A stretch of 64,000 nt of DNA, taken from NCBI GenBank assembly GCA_007570785.1, contig ML660213.1, forward strand, positions 2,608,860 through 2,672,859, read 5' to 3'. The stretch is from Antilocapra americana (lineage: Eukaryota; Chordata; Mammalia; Artiodactyla; Antilocapridae). The notes below the pieces were generated by a model. It was not told the origin of the DNA, made no database searches, and worked only from the letters and a program-made list of their open reading frames with translations. A program made the position numbers and the translations under genes. Positions 1 to 11,393 of the stretch are shown one piece after another; position 1 is the first letter of the stretch, and every line of letters starts with the position of its first letter.

Positions 1-149
1 CTCCCAGACTCTGGACTCTCAGAAGCTTCGTGAGACAGCAGACAGCTTCTGTCTTCAGCCATTACACTTTCTAATAATTTGTTCTGCAGCTTCAATGCAT
101 GCTAACAGGCACTGTAGGGTTTTTTTCTTCCTTGTTTGCTCTTCTTCTA
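1..149. other. Unique noncoding sequence at window edge
   Basis: No repeat family, reading frame or RNA gene is recognised here. The stretch is cut by the window boundary. Confidence 0.4.
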
Positions 150-250
150 ATCTGTAAGTGACTTGAGGATAGGAGCCGTATCTTATTCTTCAGGTTCAGT
201 AGCGTGCCTTAGGACACAGCAGATCCAATAAACATTTTCTGAACGAATGA
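150..250 (+). mobile_element. L2 LINE 3' end, fragment
   Basis: The layout matches an L2 3' terminus: a 'gtaagtgacttgaggatagg' stretch, then a clause about 70 bases later reading like the L2 'accatagtaggtgctcaataaa' ending (here 'ccaataaacattttctgaa'). It is old and diverged, with no visible target-site duplication. Confidence 0.5.
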
Positions 251-891
251 TCATCTCCTTCCTGTTTTTATCATTAAAGTAAATTCAATGACAATTACAC
301 TTCCAGACTTCTGGCTTAACTGAAGGTTTTTTTTTTTTAATAATGTGGTTTAACCCAGAGAATATAGAAGAGAGGGAAAAAAAAATCTGAAATGAGATCA
401 CCTTTCAAAAAGCTCCAATTTTTTTTTTAATGCTCCCACCATTAAGAGTTCAATATAAATTTACAATAAGGCTCAGAAAGCAATTCAGGAAGCCCTGGCC
501 TCCTGCCTTATAAGCATTCATGATTGCAAACTAAAACTTGGCCTCGCCAGCTAAGACATGACAGCAGGATGGGAAAGACTAAAGGCTGACGTAAGTGTGA
601 AAAAAATAAGCTCCTGGAGCTCTTGGGTCTCAGGGTACAATAGAATAATTCTCAAGATGACCTGGAGAAACCACTCCTAAAAGTTAAGTGTCCCTTGATA
701 ACTTGACAACTTGGGGAGAAGCAGGGATCAAACACATTCCCAGCTCTATCTGTAGGTGGAAACTGTAAATAATTCATGATATATTCATTCCTCCAGATCC
801 ACCAGCCCCCAAATTCTAATGTATTCCTATTGGTAAAATATAGCTTAAAGAGTGGGGTACAAGAACCCATTATCACGCTGAGAAATGAAAA
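251..891. other. Unique AT-rich noncoding stretch
   Basis: About 640 bases with several short T and A homopolymers (near 329, 378 and 420). A short open frame on the minus strand (652-900) has no recognisable domain. No repeat family was identified. Confidence 0.4.
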
Positions 892-901
892 TGCACCCAT
901 T

Positions 902-1223
902 CAGTTCAGTTCAGTTCAGTTGCTCAGTCGTGTCTGACTCTTTGCTACCCCATGGACTACAGCACACCAGGCTTCCCTGTCCATCACCAACTCCTGGAGC
1001 TTGCTCAAACTTATGTCCATCAAGTCGGTGATGGCATCCAACCATCTCATTCTCTGTCATCCCCTTCTTCCCTTGCCTTCAATCTTCAAAGCATCAGGGT
1101 CTTTTCCAGTGAGTCTGTTTTTCGTGTCAGGTGGCCAAAGTATTGGAGTTGCAGCGTTAACCTCAGTCTATCCAGTGAATATTCAGGACTGACTTCCTTT
1201 AGGATTGACTGGTTTAATCTCCT
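902..1223 (-). mobile_element. BovB LINE 3' end, 5'-truncated
   Basis: It begins with the tcagt pentamer array and then 'tgctcagtcgtgtctgactc', the antisense of the BovB 3' terminus, and continues through about 320 bases of BovB 3' sequence. A perfect 10-bp target-site duplication (tgcacccatt) flanks it at 892-901 and 1224-1233, showing one retrotransposition event on the minus strand. The frame at 952-1260 is antisense BovB and not a gene. Confidence 0.9.
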
Positions 1224-1313
1224 TGCACCCATTAGGAAGCCTCTTAGGAGACATGTGTGACATTTATGAACAGGGCAACATTGTTTTTCCCACCGACTAA
1301 AACCCTTTCCTAG

Positions 1314-1524
1314 GGCTTCCCAAGTGGCTCAGTGGTAAAGAATCTATCTGCCAATAAGGAAATGCAGGTTCGATCCCTGGGTTGAGAAGATCCCCTGGAG
1401 AAGGAAATGGTAAGCTACTTTAGTATTCTTGCCTGGGCAATCCCATGGACAGAGGAGCCTGGCGGGCTATAGTTCATGGGATTGCAAAAAGCTGAACATG
1501 ACTTACGAGACTAAACAATAACAA
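1314..1524 (+). mobile_element. Bov-tA SINE
   Basis: A tRNA-derived head (ggcttcccaagtggctcag), a pol III B-box-like 'ggttcgatccctgg' at about 1367-1380, and the BovB-derived tail are all present. A near-perfect duplication of 'accctttcctag' (1302-1313 and about 1525-1537) flanks the insertion. Confidence 0.92.
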
Positions 1525-1537
1525 ACCCCTTTCCTAG

Positions 1538-2885
1538 ACAGTGATCTCTTCTGGGAGAGAGTTACTGCAGTTATTATTCATGTATATTAGTAATTAGTAA
1601 TTTTTATTACTTTGTACTGAGTACAAAGAAGAAAAGCAAAGGTTTTGCTCAACGCAGTTGAAGTTTTACCAAAGAAAACTTCAAGGTGCATGAATGAAAA
1701 AACAAAACAAAACAGCATTTCACTGGGAAATAATTTCCATGGATTGCATGAACTATATCTTTAGAGACCAGGAACTTGGGTAATCTCAAGCGTTCTTTTG
1801 GGAAAGAAAAGACTCAAGAAAAGCTGGTTTCCTTTCCTAATCACCCTCAACTAGCTGACAAACAAATACAGCCCAAGAAACCAAGAGCCAGAATCATTTT
1901 TTGTCATTTTAAAAAATTCACTAAAATATTAAAAGAGGAAAGAACCAGCTAGAGTTGTACAAGAAAGGGCCTCAGGTTTAGTTAATTTCCATTCCAGATA
2001 ACAAGCTTGGATTCTTGCATCACTTGACAAAAGACTGCTTACTCTCAAAAATGAGAGGACTGCCCCAAAGGCATAAAGTAATATGCTCCAAGGACTAAAC
2101 TTTAAAACCAACAGGCTCGGAAAAATAAAACGACAGCTCTGTTCCTTAATTATAGCTGTTTTTCCACTAAAATAAACAGACAAATAATCAGACTGTGTAA
2201 TACATTAACTTTTAACATCTTCTTTAAAAACATAATCACTTATGTAAGAAAACAAAGGTGATTTTAAATGTAGGATCCTGGAATTTTGATTTTAAGAAAG
2301 TGAAGACTTTTCTATCCCCTTCATCTTAGAAATTATCTGCAATACAACAATACAAACAGAAACACATTCTCCATCACTGATAAAAATAGGAGACATACTT
2401 GAGCCTGAACCATGGTACATGAAGTTAAAAAGCAGAGTTCAGAGGAATAAATGTTCAAGAGAGACATAGGAAGTGAACTGCAAACACAGACAAAATGGGA
2501 TGCCAATAAGAAGCAGAAGTCTACACTCTGAAAGCTCAGGAGTCAAGGGCATTGGGTATATCTAGCTCCCCTTGCTGAAAATGAGGTCATTGCAGGAAAG
2601 CCTGTATTACCCTCATCTCCCACAACCCCCTGAGAATGTTCTCAGGCAATTGTATATCCCCAAGGCAAGACACTGGAGGACTTGGAGACAACAGAAGGAT
2701 CTAGAGAAAAGACCAAGAAACACCAGCACTTTGGGACTCTCTCAAGAACAACAACAAAACTGATCCACAAAATCACCCTAGAGCAAAGGTAACCCATTCA
2801 CGATTTCTAGTCATCAACTGACCATCTTTAGGGCCTCACCTTTAAATAGGAATAGAACAAGCATTTGAGCAATTTCTTCTCCTAA
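1538..2885. other. Unique noncoding stretch
   Basis: About 1.35 kb, AT-rich, with no recognised repeat family. Short frames at 1929-2183 (minus) and 2572-2763 (plus) have no domain, signal peptide or conserved motif and look like chance openings. Confidence 0.45.
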
Positions 2886-2894
2886 GTTATGGAT

Positions 2895-3019
2895 TGTGGT
2901 TGTCTTTCCAAGTTGCTAAGTCATGTCTGACTCTTTACGAACCCATGGACTTCAGCACTCTAGGCTCCTCTGTCCTCCACTGTCTCCAAGAATTTGCTTG
3001 AATTCATGTCCATTGAGAT
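2895..3019 (-). mobile_element. BovB LINE 3' end, short fragment
   Basis: The sequence after 2911 (agttgctaagtcatgtctga) is antisense BovB 3' end. A perfect 9-bp duplication (gttatggat) occurs at 2886-2894 and 3020-3028. Confidence 0.82.
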
Positions 3020-3205
3020 GTTATGGATAAATATACATTTTTCCAAATCTTGAAACAATCTTTCCCTGGTATCTACAGTCTATCCGAGCTCCAATCCAGT
3101 TCCATTCCTTCTGTTCCCTGCCTGCCTTTCTGTGGCACCTCCATTTCCTCAGGCCCCAGCATCTCCTTAACCCTGAGGTCACCACCAACCCCTTTCATGC
3201 TTCCT

Positions 3206-3447
3206 AATGCTCCAAGCCAGTTCTTTGGCCACCTGATGCGAAGAACTAACTCACTGGAAAAGACCCTGATGCTAGGAAAGATTGAAAGCAGGAGGAGAAG
3301 GGGACATGAAAGGATGAGATGGTTGGATGGCATCACTGACTCGACAGACATGAGTTTGAGCAAACTCCAGGAGTTGGCGATGGACAGGGAAGCCTGGCAT
3401 GCTGCAGTCCATGGGGTCACAAAGAATCAGACATGACTAAGTGACTG
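3206..3447 (+). mobile_element. BovB LINE 3' end, fragment
   Basis: Sense BovB 3' sequence: 'ctttggccacctgatgcg', then 'gagatggttggatggcatca', ending in the 'gactgaactga' terminus. It lies 187 bases from the antisense BovB copy at 2895-3019, so the two form an inverted repeat. No clear duplication was found. Confidence 0.88.
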
Positions 3448-3526
3448 AACTGAGTGACTTCTTGGCTGTCTTTTGACAATACTAACTCTGCTCCAGTCAT
3501 TCAACCTCAACACTGAAGCAGCTTAG

Positions 3527-4440
3527 GGTCTCTTTTTTTAAAAAAATAAAGTTGTAATTTTAGGATAGTTTTCAGTTTGCAGAGACTTTTAAGTTTGCTG
3601 GTCTAGTGGTTAAGACTCCACAGGCTCCCAATCCAGGGGTCTGGGCTCCATCCCTGGTCAGGGAACTAGACCTCACACCCCTCAATGAAGATCAAAGGTC
3701 GCATGTCCCGCAACTAAGACCTGGTGCAGCCAAATAAGTAAAGAAATAAATCAGCAGAAAAGTTGTGGTGATAGTACTGGAGAGCTCCCTTCCATACATC
3801 TGGTATTCAGTCTCTAACTTTCCACATGTAAGGGTACATGTGTCACATCTAATGAACCACTGTTGATGTATTATTATTAATTTGCATCTAAACTTCAACT
3901 AAACTTATTTACTCAAATGTTCTTAATTTGTACCTATTGTTCTTCTGCTCCAGGACCCATCTACGATGTCACATTACATTTAGTTATCGTGAGGCTTCAG
4001 GTTCCTCTCGAATCTAACATTCCTCAGACTTTCCTTGTTTTCAGTGATCTTGACAGTGTTGAGGAGTCCTGGTTAAGGACTCAATGGAACTCCTCCACTG
4101 AGATTTGCTTGAGGTTTGTTGCCTATTTTGACTGGGGTGATGGGTTTGGGGCCAGAAGAACACAGGGGTGAAGAACTGTCACACCATCTCAATGGTACAT
4201 TCCGTTGACATGATTTATCATGGTTGGGGTTGACCTCGATCACATGGAAGAGGTCTTTGTCCAGTTGCCCCCGCCTCCGGTGTGAAGTTCCTCTTACCCA
4301 TCCTTCTTTCCATAGCGTACTTCTGGGAAGGCAGTCACTATGCATGGCTCATACTTAAGAAGTGGGCAGCTATGTTTCTCCTGCTTCAGAGCAAAGTATC
4401 CATAGAGATTATTTTGAATTCTTCTCAGCATCACTTCTGA
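3527..4440 (-). mobile_element. Old L1M LINE 3' region, antisense
   Basis: The segment follows the antisense of an old mammalian L1 3' region. Landmarks are 'ggatagttttcagtttgcag' at about 3563, 'aatgaaccactgttgatgta' near 3851, 'cagactttccttgttttcag' near 4026 and 'cttgacagtgttgaggagt' near 4050. It is interrupted by a CHR SINE at about 3595-3752. It is diverged and noncoding; short frames here are incidental. The exact L1M subfamily is unresolved. Confidence 0.6.
3595..3752 (+). mobile_element. CHR-type SINE nested in old L1
   Basis: It carries 'ggtctagtggttaagactcc', a 'ccatccctggtcagggaact' B-box region, and ends 'gtgcagccaaataa' followed by an A-rich tail, the pattern of cetartiodactyl tRNA-derived CHR SINEs. 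The older L1 resumes on both sides. Confidence 0.75.
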
Positions 4441-4589
4441 CTAGTCTTTTGCCCTTAATCTCCATTCCATGCATTTTCGCAATAAGTAAGCAGTACAGGG
4501 GGATTCAGTTTAGATACAGATACTCCAAACCCTGACTCTTTTGATGGAAATAAACAAACTGAATTATTCCTGGTATCTTAGAGCTTCCT

Positions 4590-4864
4590 TCTTTCTTTCC
4601 CTCCTTCAACAAATTTGTAGTGTCTGCTATACATTAGGCCTTGCATTAACTTTAGGAACTGTGCTAAGTCACAGGGATATGAGGGCTCAAAGCTTATTAA
4701 CAGTGGCCTCTAATTTAGATAAGGAGTCAGAGAAGGCTTCTTGAAGGCTATGACTTCTGAGTTAAGATCTGGTGGGGAGAAATATGTCCATGAAGAGGAG
4801 ATGTAAGAGAAGGGAAAAGCCTATTTAGGTCTTTCAGCCATTTCTTTTTTTTTTTTGAGCACTC
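4590..4864 (-). mobile_element. L2 LINE, antisense, left half
   Basis: 'ccttcaacaaatttgtagtg' followed by 'aactgtgctaagtcacaggg' is the reverse complement of the L2 3' terminus, followed by more internal L2 sequence ('agaaggcttcttgaaggcta'). The element is split by an L1 and continues after about 5700. Confidence 0.62.
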
Positions 4865-5690
4865 AAAGCTACTAATTAAGAAAAATGCAAATCAAAACTA
4901 CAATGAGGTATCATCTAACACCAGTCAGACAGGTCATCATCAAAAAATCTACAAACAATAAATCCTGGAGAGAATGTGGAGGAAAGGGAACACTCCTATA
5001 CTGTTGGTGGGAATGTACAAATAAACTGATGCAGCCACTATGTAGAATAGTATGGAGGTTACCTAACAAAATGGAAAATGGAATTACCACGTGACCCAGC
5101 ATATATCTGGAGAAAGCCATAATTCAAAAAGATACATGCATCCCAGTGTTCATTGTAGCAGTATTTACAGTAGCCAGCACATGGAAGCAACCTAGATGCC
5201 CATCAACAGAAGAATGGATAAAGAGGATGTGGTACATATATACAATGGAATGTTACTCATCCAAAAAAGAACAAAGTTGCGCCATTTTCAGAGATGTGGA
5301 TGGACCTAGAGACTGTCATACGGAATGAACTAAGTCAGAAAGAGTAAAACAAATATTATACAATACCACTTATATGTGGAATCGAGAAAAATGGAACCAA
5401 TGACCGTATTCACAAAGCAGAAACAAACACATAGATCTTATGGGGGAAGAGGAGATGCAATGAATCGGGAGATTGGAATTGACATATATACACCTCATGT
5501 TTATAACAGATGACTCATGAAACCCTACGATATAGGGAACTCTTCTCAATCCTCTGTGGTGACCTAGATGGGAAGGAAACTGAAAAAGAAGGGGTATATG
5601 TATCCATATGACTGATTCACTTCGCTGTACAGCAGAAACGAACAGAACATTGTAAAGGAACTATATTCCAATAAAAACAAATGAAAAAAA
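4865..5690 (+). mobile_element. L1 LINE 3' end nested in L2
   Basis: Sense L1 sequence covering the end of ORF2 ('aaatgcaaatcaaaactaca' at about 4886; 'ggaagcaacctagatgccca' near 5183) and the 3' UTR ('actgattcacttcgctgtac' near 5610), ending in an A-rich tail. Residual ORF2 codons can be read but are broken by stops. It interrupts an older L2. Confidence 0.88.
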
Positions 5691-5699
5691 GAGAGAGAG

Positions 5700-6060
5700 A
5701 GAGAAAGAAAGGAGAGAATGTTCTAGATGGAGGGACAGTATGAGCAAAAGCTCTGACAGGGGAGGGAGTGTGGGGGGAAGTTCTGCAGAACCACGAACAA
5801 GGGAGATAAGGGGAAGGGGGCATCTGGGGAGCCGGGAAGGGCTGTCTCCAGGAAGTTCCTTGTATCCACAAGCAACACTTGGTCACTAAAGGCAGGACTG
5901 TGTCTTGGATAGAGACATTTTCAAAAGATTATTAAGTCTGCCAAAGGTAGAACCTTCCTGGGCAGAAGGAATGGATGCAGGATAGCCAGTTAGGAGGCCT
6001 TTACTGAGTCTTAGGAGGTGATGGGAGCTTGGCCTAAGGCTGGGACAGTGTGGGGAGGGA
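5700..6060 (-). mobile_element. L2 LINE, antisense, right half
   Basis: 'agaatgttctagatggaggg', 'gtatgagcaaaagctctgac' and 'agccagttaggaggc' follow the order expected of L2 internal sequence on the minus strand. With 4590-4864 this forms one element split by the L1. A G-rich quadruplex-type motif lies at 5801-5836. Confidence 0.6.
5801..5836 (+). other. Putative G-quadruplex motif
   Basis: Five G runs of three or more are separated by loops of six, two, five and four bases, fitting the G3+N1-7 rule on the plus strand. Folding and function are not shown by sequence. Confidence 0.55.
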
Positions 6061-6067
6061 CAAAGGG

Positions 6068-6178
6068 GATACACATATACCTGCCTCATGGAGTTTTGTG
6101 AGGTCATGAGTTAATAAACACAAAGAATTTAAGCAAGTGCCTGCCTTATATTAATTGCTAATAATAATACTGCTTATA
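6068..6178 (+). mobile_element. MIR SINE 3' half
   Basis: 'acctgcctcatggagttttg' followed by 'gaggtcatgagttaataaac' and an aagtgcctgcc clause matches the MIR 3' half on the plus strand. Old and diverged, without a visible duplication. Confidence 0.62.
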
Positions 6179-8184
6179 TGATCTTGAATAGACATCTAAG
6201 GTGCAATCAACCCCCTCACCAACACAATGAGGAGGCTTGGCTATATACTTGGCAAGATCTCTAACCCTAAAGGGTTAATATTCTTGGCCATTTTTCTTTG
6301 CTAGTTTAAGAGGACCATCACCTCTTATGTGTGCTGTTCCCCAAGAGCCGACAGTAAATGTTACCTTCACTTAGTTACCATATATCATTGCAATACCATC
6401 AGAGACTTTTCAAATAATTGACAGTGGGCAAAAGGTATTCTTCTAAGTCATTTTGGTAAATATGTAACTGACTTTTCATTCCTAAACATTTCACATTCTG
6501 TGGAATTGGTCGTGCATTTCTACCCACTATCCCATCACACTATCTTGTTATTTCTGCCAGGTCTAGAAAGTATTTCAGGAGTAAATCTACCCCAGAAAAC
6601 TTGAAACACCCAGAGATGCCACCACCACCTGTGGAACTGAAACTTAAACGTCAGCTCTGATTCCTCAGGGTGTGCGTGTGGGGAGATCATTATAATCAGT
6701 GAATCAGTGAGGAATGAAAAGCACTAAATTGGGTCTCACATCTTGCTAGGATTTATTGTCAATACAAAGAACACAAGTCCCTCTCTTCAAGGAGCTTACA
6801 GCTTATCTAATGGGGAAAGATTATACAATTATATGTTGTATAATTCATATACAACATAAGATTATAGAAATTATGAAAGGTTTCACTATTCAGACTCTAG
6901 ACAGTGAAAAGAATTCAGAGGAGAGGGAATGAAAGTTATATAATGATCAAAAAGAGTCAAGAACATTGAGATATACTATCACAGTGGAGTTTTTACTTCA
7001 AAAACTTTGGAAAATCTCAACCAAAAGGATAAAATGTTTTCTATGAACTCTTGTTAAAGCTTACATCCTTGATACAAACTAGAAAAGAGAATGCATAAGC
7101 ATTCCAGATTCTTCTGCTAAACTGGGTAAATTTATCTGTACTGATAACTGCAAATAACCCATTTGTCATTAATTTAGAATTATCACTTACATAGCCCAAG
7201 AGCCATGTGATATCCTCCTAAACCCCTCCTAAATATTTATTTATTTGTAGATAAAACTATCTTTATCTATTACACACAGGGAGGAGGAATCTCAGTACCT
7301 TTCAAATAAAATTACACATATACAAAACATATTATATATATGTAAAAAAAGACAGGAAGCAGCAGTTTCTAAAGGTGAGAAAAATAAACTAAAATTTCAG
7401 TTGTACATGAGCTAACATTACAGGTAAATTTAAGGTAATAAAACCGATGATTTTACTGAAAATTTAACACCTCTCAACATAGCTATCTGCCCAGTGGTCG
7501 GGAAACCAATAACATCTTGTCAGCAATGCTCCAAGTGCATCAATGACACAGATTCTAAAAACATCCCAAAACAACAAAAGCAGTGTACGACCCTAGCCAT
7601 CGGCTCACACATCTTTCTCAACTGCCCTTTCCTGGCTCATTTCTAACACTGAGGAATTTGCAAATAGCACGAAGAACACAGGCCGGTGAGAAAAGCAGGG
7701 AAACAATGCAGATAATTTTGAAAGGCAAGCAAGAAATATTTCAAACAACTTGGGGACATTTAAGAAACATCTTTTCAAACTTACAATTGATAAACTGGGG
7801 TATATGTGAGGGGAGTGGTTAAAACTCAGGAAAGTATCCCTTTAATAATGAATGACACATCATTATATACAGTGTTTAATTTTAATAAGAAACATCGTTT
7901 TCTCAAATTAAAACACCAAAGCAGGGGTCTATAATTACTTTTGGCCAGAGGCTCCTTTGAGGATCTGATGAAAGTCAGACATTTATCTCTGAAAACTACA
8001 GGCTCTCACAAACTTAGCATTCAAATTTCAACAGAATTTATGGACTTACATCTTTGTCTAACATCAAATCCATCCCTCTATGGGTTCCCCATTGTCTTGT
8101 AGGCTCACGTGCTAAACGCTTGTAAACCCCCGATTTTATAAACTATTGTGCTACTGAAACATGCTTAAGACCTTGGAACAAGAC
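6179..8184. other. Mostly unique noncoding stretch with a possible L2 remnant
   Basis: About 2 kb of AT-rich DNA. At about 6745-6900 'cttcaaggagcttacagct' resembles antisense L2 internal sequence. A palindrome around 'ttatacaacatataattgta' composition lies near 6820-6860. A short plus frame at 7583-7822 has no domain. Nothing else is recognised. Confidence 0.4.
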
Positions 8185-8253
8185 CATGTGTATGCATAAC
8201 TGAATTACTTTACATCTGTACCTCTGAAACTAACACAACATTGTAAATCGACT
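8185..8253 (+). mobile_element. L1 LINE 3' end, left part
   Basis: 'aactgaattactttacatct' followed by 'gaaactaacacaacattgta' is the ruminant L1 3' terminus. It resumes at about 10003 after a BovB insertion. Confidence 0.75.
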
Positions 8254-10002
8254 GTTGTTGTTCAGTCACTAAGTAATGTCTGACTCTGCAATCCCATGGA
8301 CTGCAGCATGCCAAGCTTCCCTGTCCTCCACTATCTTCTGGAGTTTGCTCAAACTCATATGCATTGAGTTAGTGATCCATCCAACCATCTCATTCTCTGT
8401 TGTCCCCTTCTCCTCCTGCCCTCAATCTTTCCCAGCATCAGGGTCTTTTCCAATGAGTCGTCTCTTTGCATCAGGTAGCTTAAGTATTGGAGCTTCAGCT
8501 TCAGCACCAGTCCTTCCAGTGAATATTCAGGGTTGATTTCCTTTAGGATTGACTGATTTCATCTCCTTGCTGCCCAAGGGACTCTCATGACTCTTCTCAA
8601 GCACCACAGTTCGAAAGCATCAACTCTTCAGCACTCAGCCCTCTTTCTAGTCCAACACTCATATTTCGACATAACTACTTGAAAGACCATTGCTTTGACT
8701 ATATGGACTTTTGTCAGCAAAGTGATGTCTCTGCTTTTTAATATGCTGTCTAGGTTTGTCATAGCTTTTCTTCCAAACAGTAAGCTTCTTTTAATTTTGT
8801 GACTGTAGTGCAGCAATTTTGGAGCTCAAGAAAAGAATATCTGTCATTGTTTCCACATTTTCCCTATCTATTTGCCATGAGGTGATGGAACTAGATGTCA
8901 TGATCTTTGTTTTTGGAATATTTAGTTTTAAGCCAATTTTTTCACTCTCTTCTTTCACCTTCATCCAGAGGCTCTATAGTTCCTCTTCGCTTTCTGCCAT
9001 TAGAGTGGTATCATCTGCATATTGGAGGTTGTTGATATTTCTTCTGGCAATCTTGATCCCAGCTTGGGATTCATCCAGTCTGGCATTTCACATTACGCAC
9101 CCTGCAGAGAAGTTAAGTACGTATGGTGATAATATAAAGTCTAGATATACTCCTTTCCCAATTCTGAACCAATCTATTGTTCCATGTCTGGTTCTAACTT
9201 GTTTCTTGACCTGTACACAGATTTCTCAGGAGATAGGTAAGGTGGTCTGGTATTCGATCTCTTTAAGAATTTTCCATAGTTTATTGTGATCCACTCAGTC
9301 AAAGGTTTTAGTGTAGTCAACACAGTTAAAATAGATATTTTCCTGGAATTCCCAAGCTTTCTCTATGATGTTGGCAATTTGACCTCTGGTTCTTCTGCCC
9401 TTTTCTGAATCCAACTTGTACATTTGGAAATTCTCGATAACATATTGTTGAAGTCTAGCTTGAAGGATTTTGAGCATCATCTTGCTAGCATGTGAAATGA
9501 CCACAATTGTATGGTAGTTTGAACATTCTTTGGCATTGCCCTTTTTTGGGACTGGAATGAAAACTGACCTTTTCTAGTTCTGTGGCCACTGCTGAGTTTT
9601 CCATATTTGCTGACATATTGAGTGCAGCACTTTGATAGCATCATCTTTTAGGATTCGAAATAACTCAGCTGGAATGCCATCATCTCTACCAGCTTTGTTC
9701 TGTAGCAATGCTTCCTAAGACCCACTTGACTTCACACTCCAAGATATCTAGGTGAGTGACCATATCATTGTGGTTATGCAGGTCACTAGACGTTTTTTGG
9801 ATAGCTCTTCTGTGTATTCTTGCCACCTCCTTTTAATTTCTTCCACTTCTGTTAGGTCCTTGTTGTTTCTGTCCTTATCTTTGCATGAAATGTTTCCTTG
9901 ATACCTCCAATTTTCTTGAAGAGATCTCTAGTCTTTCCCATCCTATTGTTTTGCTCTATTTGCACTGTCCACTTAAGAAGGCCTTCTTATCTCTCCCCAC
10001 TA
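8254..10002 (-). mobile_element. BovB LINE, 5'-truncated, antisense
   Basis: About 1.75 kb of antisense BovB, running from the 3' terminus (ttgttgttcagtcactaag) into the reverse-transcriptase coding region. On the minus strand the RT catalytic box YADD is encoded at 9010-9021, and RT codons are readable in a window at 9295-9504 that includes an ISHASKMMLKILQARLQQY segment. Stops and indels break the frame, so it is not autonomous. A 9-bp duplication (aaatcgact at 8245-8253, aaatcaact at 10003-10011) shows insertion into the tail of an L1. The long plus-strand frame at 8819-9289 is the antisense of this RT and not a gene. Confidence 0.93.
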
Positions 10003-10050
10003 AAATCAACTACACTCCAATATAAAAATTAAATTAAAATTGAAAAAAAA
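10003..10050 (+). mobile_element. L1 LINE 3' tail, right part
   Basis: 'atcaactacactccaatata' plus an A-rich tail completes the L1 3' end begun at 8185; the BovB sits between the two parts. Confidence 0.72.
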
Positions 10051-11380
10051 CCATATTATTGAATAGAAAACACATTCCAAAAAGCATTTCATTTTACTGA
10101 TTCTGTGGTATGCAATGCTATCCATTTAATTTCTTACCAATTCTTGGTCATCACCAATTCTTGGAACTCATTTCTTCCTGTTTGTTTTTCCATTTTGGTT
10201 CCCAGTCCATGCATTTTCAGCATTTTGCTGCTCAAAACTACTTTGCAGGAAGAAAGCGGAGAAAAAACATGTTTCAAAGGTGGGAGGAAATCCAGTCACT
10301 TGTACTCTTGGCAGCCCTGGTCATTGGTTTAGTTGTTTATTTATTCAGTCAACAACTTGAGCAGAGACTGTGTATCAGGAAGGGGGGAGGCAGCAGGCTT
10401 GAAAAAGAGAAAGCTGCCCCCTCCCCAGTGCTCCCCCAAATAGTTTAGTGTTCAGAGCAACAGCTGGAGAAGTGGCTAGAGTAGGTGGATATCTAACAAG
10501 GTGCCATGAGGATAAGAGGACGCCCTCGAGGAGGGGTGTTTTCTGCTTGGCGACATGGAAAAATTGCATTGAATGGAGGTTAAAGTAACTATATTAGTAC
10601 CAGCAGCCTAATTTGGGGAGCCCAGTGCAAAATAAAAATGTGAGGCTGGCTCTTTGTTCAAAATTATGAATAATTTCAAGATGGTGACAGGAGAATATTA
10701 AACCAAATATAGAGCCCTTCTGAGCATTGGAATCTATGTGACTACACAGGCTGTACATCCATGAATCTGGCCCTGATTATATTAGAAGGAAGTTTCAAAC
10801 GTTCACCATAATTCGTTATTACCATGGATAAGCAACTCACAGTTCCACAAACAGCAACTATAGCACCAGGCTGGGAGCCTTAGAGTCACTTCATTTTCTC
10901 AGCAATTCTGAGGCACAGATACCCCTCTTAGATACTAGAAGACAAAAGAGCAAAAGAGACAAGTGATCTTGGATCTATCTTAAAGATATTCCCTCTGTGC
11001 CTTGAGCCATGCTGTATTATATTGAGCACTCAATATTGACTTGTGACTAAGTGGTTTTATTTCTTTGCTCTGAGTTCATCTTTGGCTGAGCCATGAAAGT
11101 CCAGAGGGTCTGTGAAGTCAGCCAGAGGGTCTCTGTTTATAGTGTGAGTGACAGACAGAAACAGAAAGGACCACCTTTCACCATTCCAGTTACACCAGTC
11201 CATGGAGTCTCAAAACATCTACCTCTAGCAGGAATTCAAGATGGGGATGTAGGGGAAACAAAATGCCAGTGCTCTCAGAACTGTCTTTTTTTTTTAAACA
11301 CAGACACAGCTCTGAGCAGAAATCCATAATTTCCAGGAGAAGTTATGCATTCAGATAGCACATACACATAACAAGAATAC
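10051..11380. other. Mostly unique noncoding stretch with one old unidentified repeat
   Basis: Between about 10590 and 10790, 'tttggggagcccagtgcaaa' and 'ttcaagatggtgacaggaga' resemble a widely dispersed old mammalian repeat whose family I cannot name with certainty. The overlapping plus frames at 10105-10448 and the frame at 11093-11329 have no recognisable domain. Confidence 0.4.
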
Positions 11381-11393
11381 TGAATCTATTTTA

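Noticed and set aside
952..1260. 102-codon open frame
   Set aside because: Antisense translation of a BovB 3' end bounded by its target-site duplication.
1366..1380. tRNA-like B box (ggttcgatccctgg)
   Set aside because: Internal promoter of a tRNA-derived SINE; no cloverleaf or anticodon arm around it. The same box recurs in other Bov-tA and CHR copies.
4885..5328. Two short plus frames with L1-like peptides
   Set aside because: Remnants of L1 ORF2 in a 5'-truncated copy with stops.
8819..9289. 156-codon open frame on the plus strand
   Set aside because: It is the exact antisense of BovB reverse transcriptase; the minus strand carries the RT signature (YADD at 9010-9021).
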